Shown here: piece after piece, positions 63,210 through 64,000 of the stretch
Layout of the letters: each line of letters begins with the position of its first letter
Numbering within the stretch: position 1 is the first letter of the stretch
Source of the DNA: Bifidobacterium catenulatum PV20-2
GTDB lineage: Bacteria > Actinomycetota > Actinomycetes > Actinomycetales > Bifidobacteriaceae
NCBI RefSeq assembly: GCF_000800455.1
Contig: NZ_CP007456.1
Location: forward strand, 1,798,001-1,862,000
Direction: 5' to 3'
Length of the DNA stretch: 64,000 nt
The notes under the pieces: generated by a model
Told to the model about the DNA's origin: nothing
The model's database searches: none
Seen by the model: only the letters and a program-made list of their open reading frames with translations
Position numbers and translations under genes: made by a program

Positions 63210-64000
63210 TCACGACACGATGGAATCGCGTTCGATGATGCGGCAGCGCAATGCTGTTTTGCTGCCATCACGTTGCCTCTGCACCGCCATGCTACGATCG
63301 GACTCAAGATCGGCTACGGCCTTGTCGCCGTCAAGTATGGCGACAAGTTGCCGAACCGCTTCAAAACCCATCTCATAATGGGGTAGTTCCAGCGTAGTCA
63401 GTGATGGTTTGATCACATTAGTGATGAACGGCTGGTTATCGATGCTGATCACCGACACGTCAGCGCCGATGCGCACTCCGCGTTCGCGTGCGGCTTCGTA
63501 GATGAAAGTGGCGCGCACATCGTTGAAACAAAAGATGCCGTCCGGCTTGATTTCGTCGAACACCCGCGCCGCTTCATCGTCCGCGTTAGTAAATTCCGAT
63601 ACTTCGACAACCAAAGCGTCATCGAATGGAATGCCCGCTTCCGCAAGCGCACGTCGGTAACCAGTCAGACGTTGCTCTTGCGCGACGATGGAGGTTGCGG
63701 AACCGTAGTAGACGATGCGTCTGCATCCAGCTTGGATCAGACGGTTGGTGGCGTCATACCCCGCCAGTTCATCATCGGGGTAGACCGAGGGAACTCGCCC
63801 CGCTGCATCCTCACTGTCCACCACTACGGTCGGGCTACCTTCCAAGACTTCGGGAATGTCCACTTTGCGGTGGAACATCATGGCGTATAGGAAGCCATCC
63901 ACGTTGTATCGGAGCAGGGCGGATATTTCTTGGTTCTCAAGTTCGGCGTCATTATTGGTGTTCGTGGTAAGCAGTATGTATCCGAGCTTGCTCGCGGCAT
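63210..64000 (-). CDS. LacI-family transcriptional regulator, 5' end cut by window edge
   Basis: The frame is open from the right edge to the stop at 63210, about 263 residues. It shows the sugar-binding core of LacI regulators: SKLGYILLTTNTNNDAELEN, NVDGFLYAM, GCRRIVYYGS, RLTGYRRAL, DGIFCFNDVRATFIYEAARE and ISIDNQPFI. The DNA-binding helix-turn-helix lies outside the window, so the operator cannot be predicted from it. It probably represses the GH32 gene in the absence of a fructosyl sugar. The 95-base gap to GH32 is A+T rich on its upstream side (63160-63200) but shows no clear palindrome. Confidence 0.92.
   Translation of the reverse strand, partial: AASKLGYILLTTNTNNDAELENQEISALLRYNVDGFLYAMMFHRKVDIPEVLEGSPTVVVDSEDAAGRVPSVYPDDELAGYDATNRLIQAGCRRIVYYGSATSIVAQEQRLTGYRRALAEAGIPFDDALVVEVSEFTNADDEAARVFDEIKPDGIFCFNDVRATFIYEAARERGVRIGADVSVISIDNQPFITNVIKPSLTTLELPHYEMGFEAVRQLVAILDGDKAVADLESDRSMAVQRQRDGSKTALRCRIIERDSIVS

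Overview
The window is a stretch of a Bifidobacterium chromosome. The rRNA genes are bifidobacterial in layout: 16S-23S-5S with no tRNA in the 16S-23S spacer. The 16S variable regions resemble the adolescentis/catenulatum group; I cannot fix the species by eye. The protein content agrees: a bifidobacterial kinase/Fn3/MoxR/DUF58/transglutaminase cluster, a DUF711 + ACT gene pair, actinobacterial AdnAB-type helicase-nucleases, a GH38 mannosidase and a GH32/LacI sucrose-type locus.

Layout. 1-2882: GH38 alpha-mannosidase cut by the left edge. 3094-8863: one complete rRNA operon on the minus strand, from promoter to tandem terminators. 9211-16331: a DnaQ-type exonuclease, def, glmM and pepN. 16527-23875: RNase J with a frame-disrupted basic N-terminal extension, dapA, a composite copper ATPase and dapB, so the copper gene sits between two lysine/peptidoglycan genes. 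24039-33829: an MFS transporter and the two AdnA/AdnB-like subunits, joined by an ATGA overlap. 34071-47827 (plus strand): kinase, giant Fn3/Ig protein, MoxR ATPase, DUF58 protein, transglutaminase-like membrane protein and a twin-LRV protein. 48018-57271: FHA protein, rpoC, rpoB and a small membrane protein. 57324-58953: divergent mutY and a TrmL-like methyltransferase. 58954-59362: a convergent intergenic region with two large hairpins that share a core. 59363-61039: DUF711 protein and ACT protein. 61207-64000: GH32 beta-fructofuranosidase and a LacI-type regulator cut by the right edge.

How they work together. The plus-strand cluster reads as a membrane-anchored signalling system. Its kinase and giant partner both expose beta-sandwich domains outside the cell. 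MoxR, DUF58 and the transglutaminase-like protein form the familiar MoxR-centred set, and the FHA protein next door could read phosphothreonine. The transglutaminase-like domain has lost its Cys, His and Asp triad positions, so it is probably not an enzyme.

Most unusual points. (1) The two convergent hairpins at 59016-59263 have about 41 of 47 core positions in common while their 20-21 bp arms have diverged and still pair perfectly. (2) A YHS-domain gene is read in frame onto the copper ATPase and keeps its own ribosome binding site. (3) Two genes (rnj leader, DUF58) carry apparent one-base losses, both at runs of four C. (4) A palindrome-centred repeat lies upstream of dapA.
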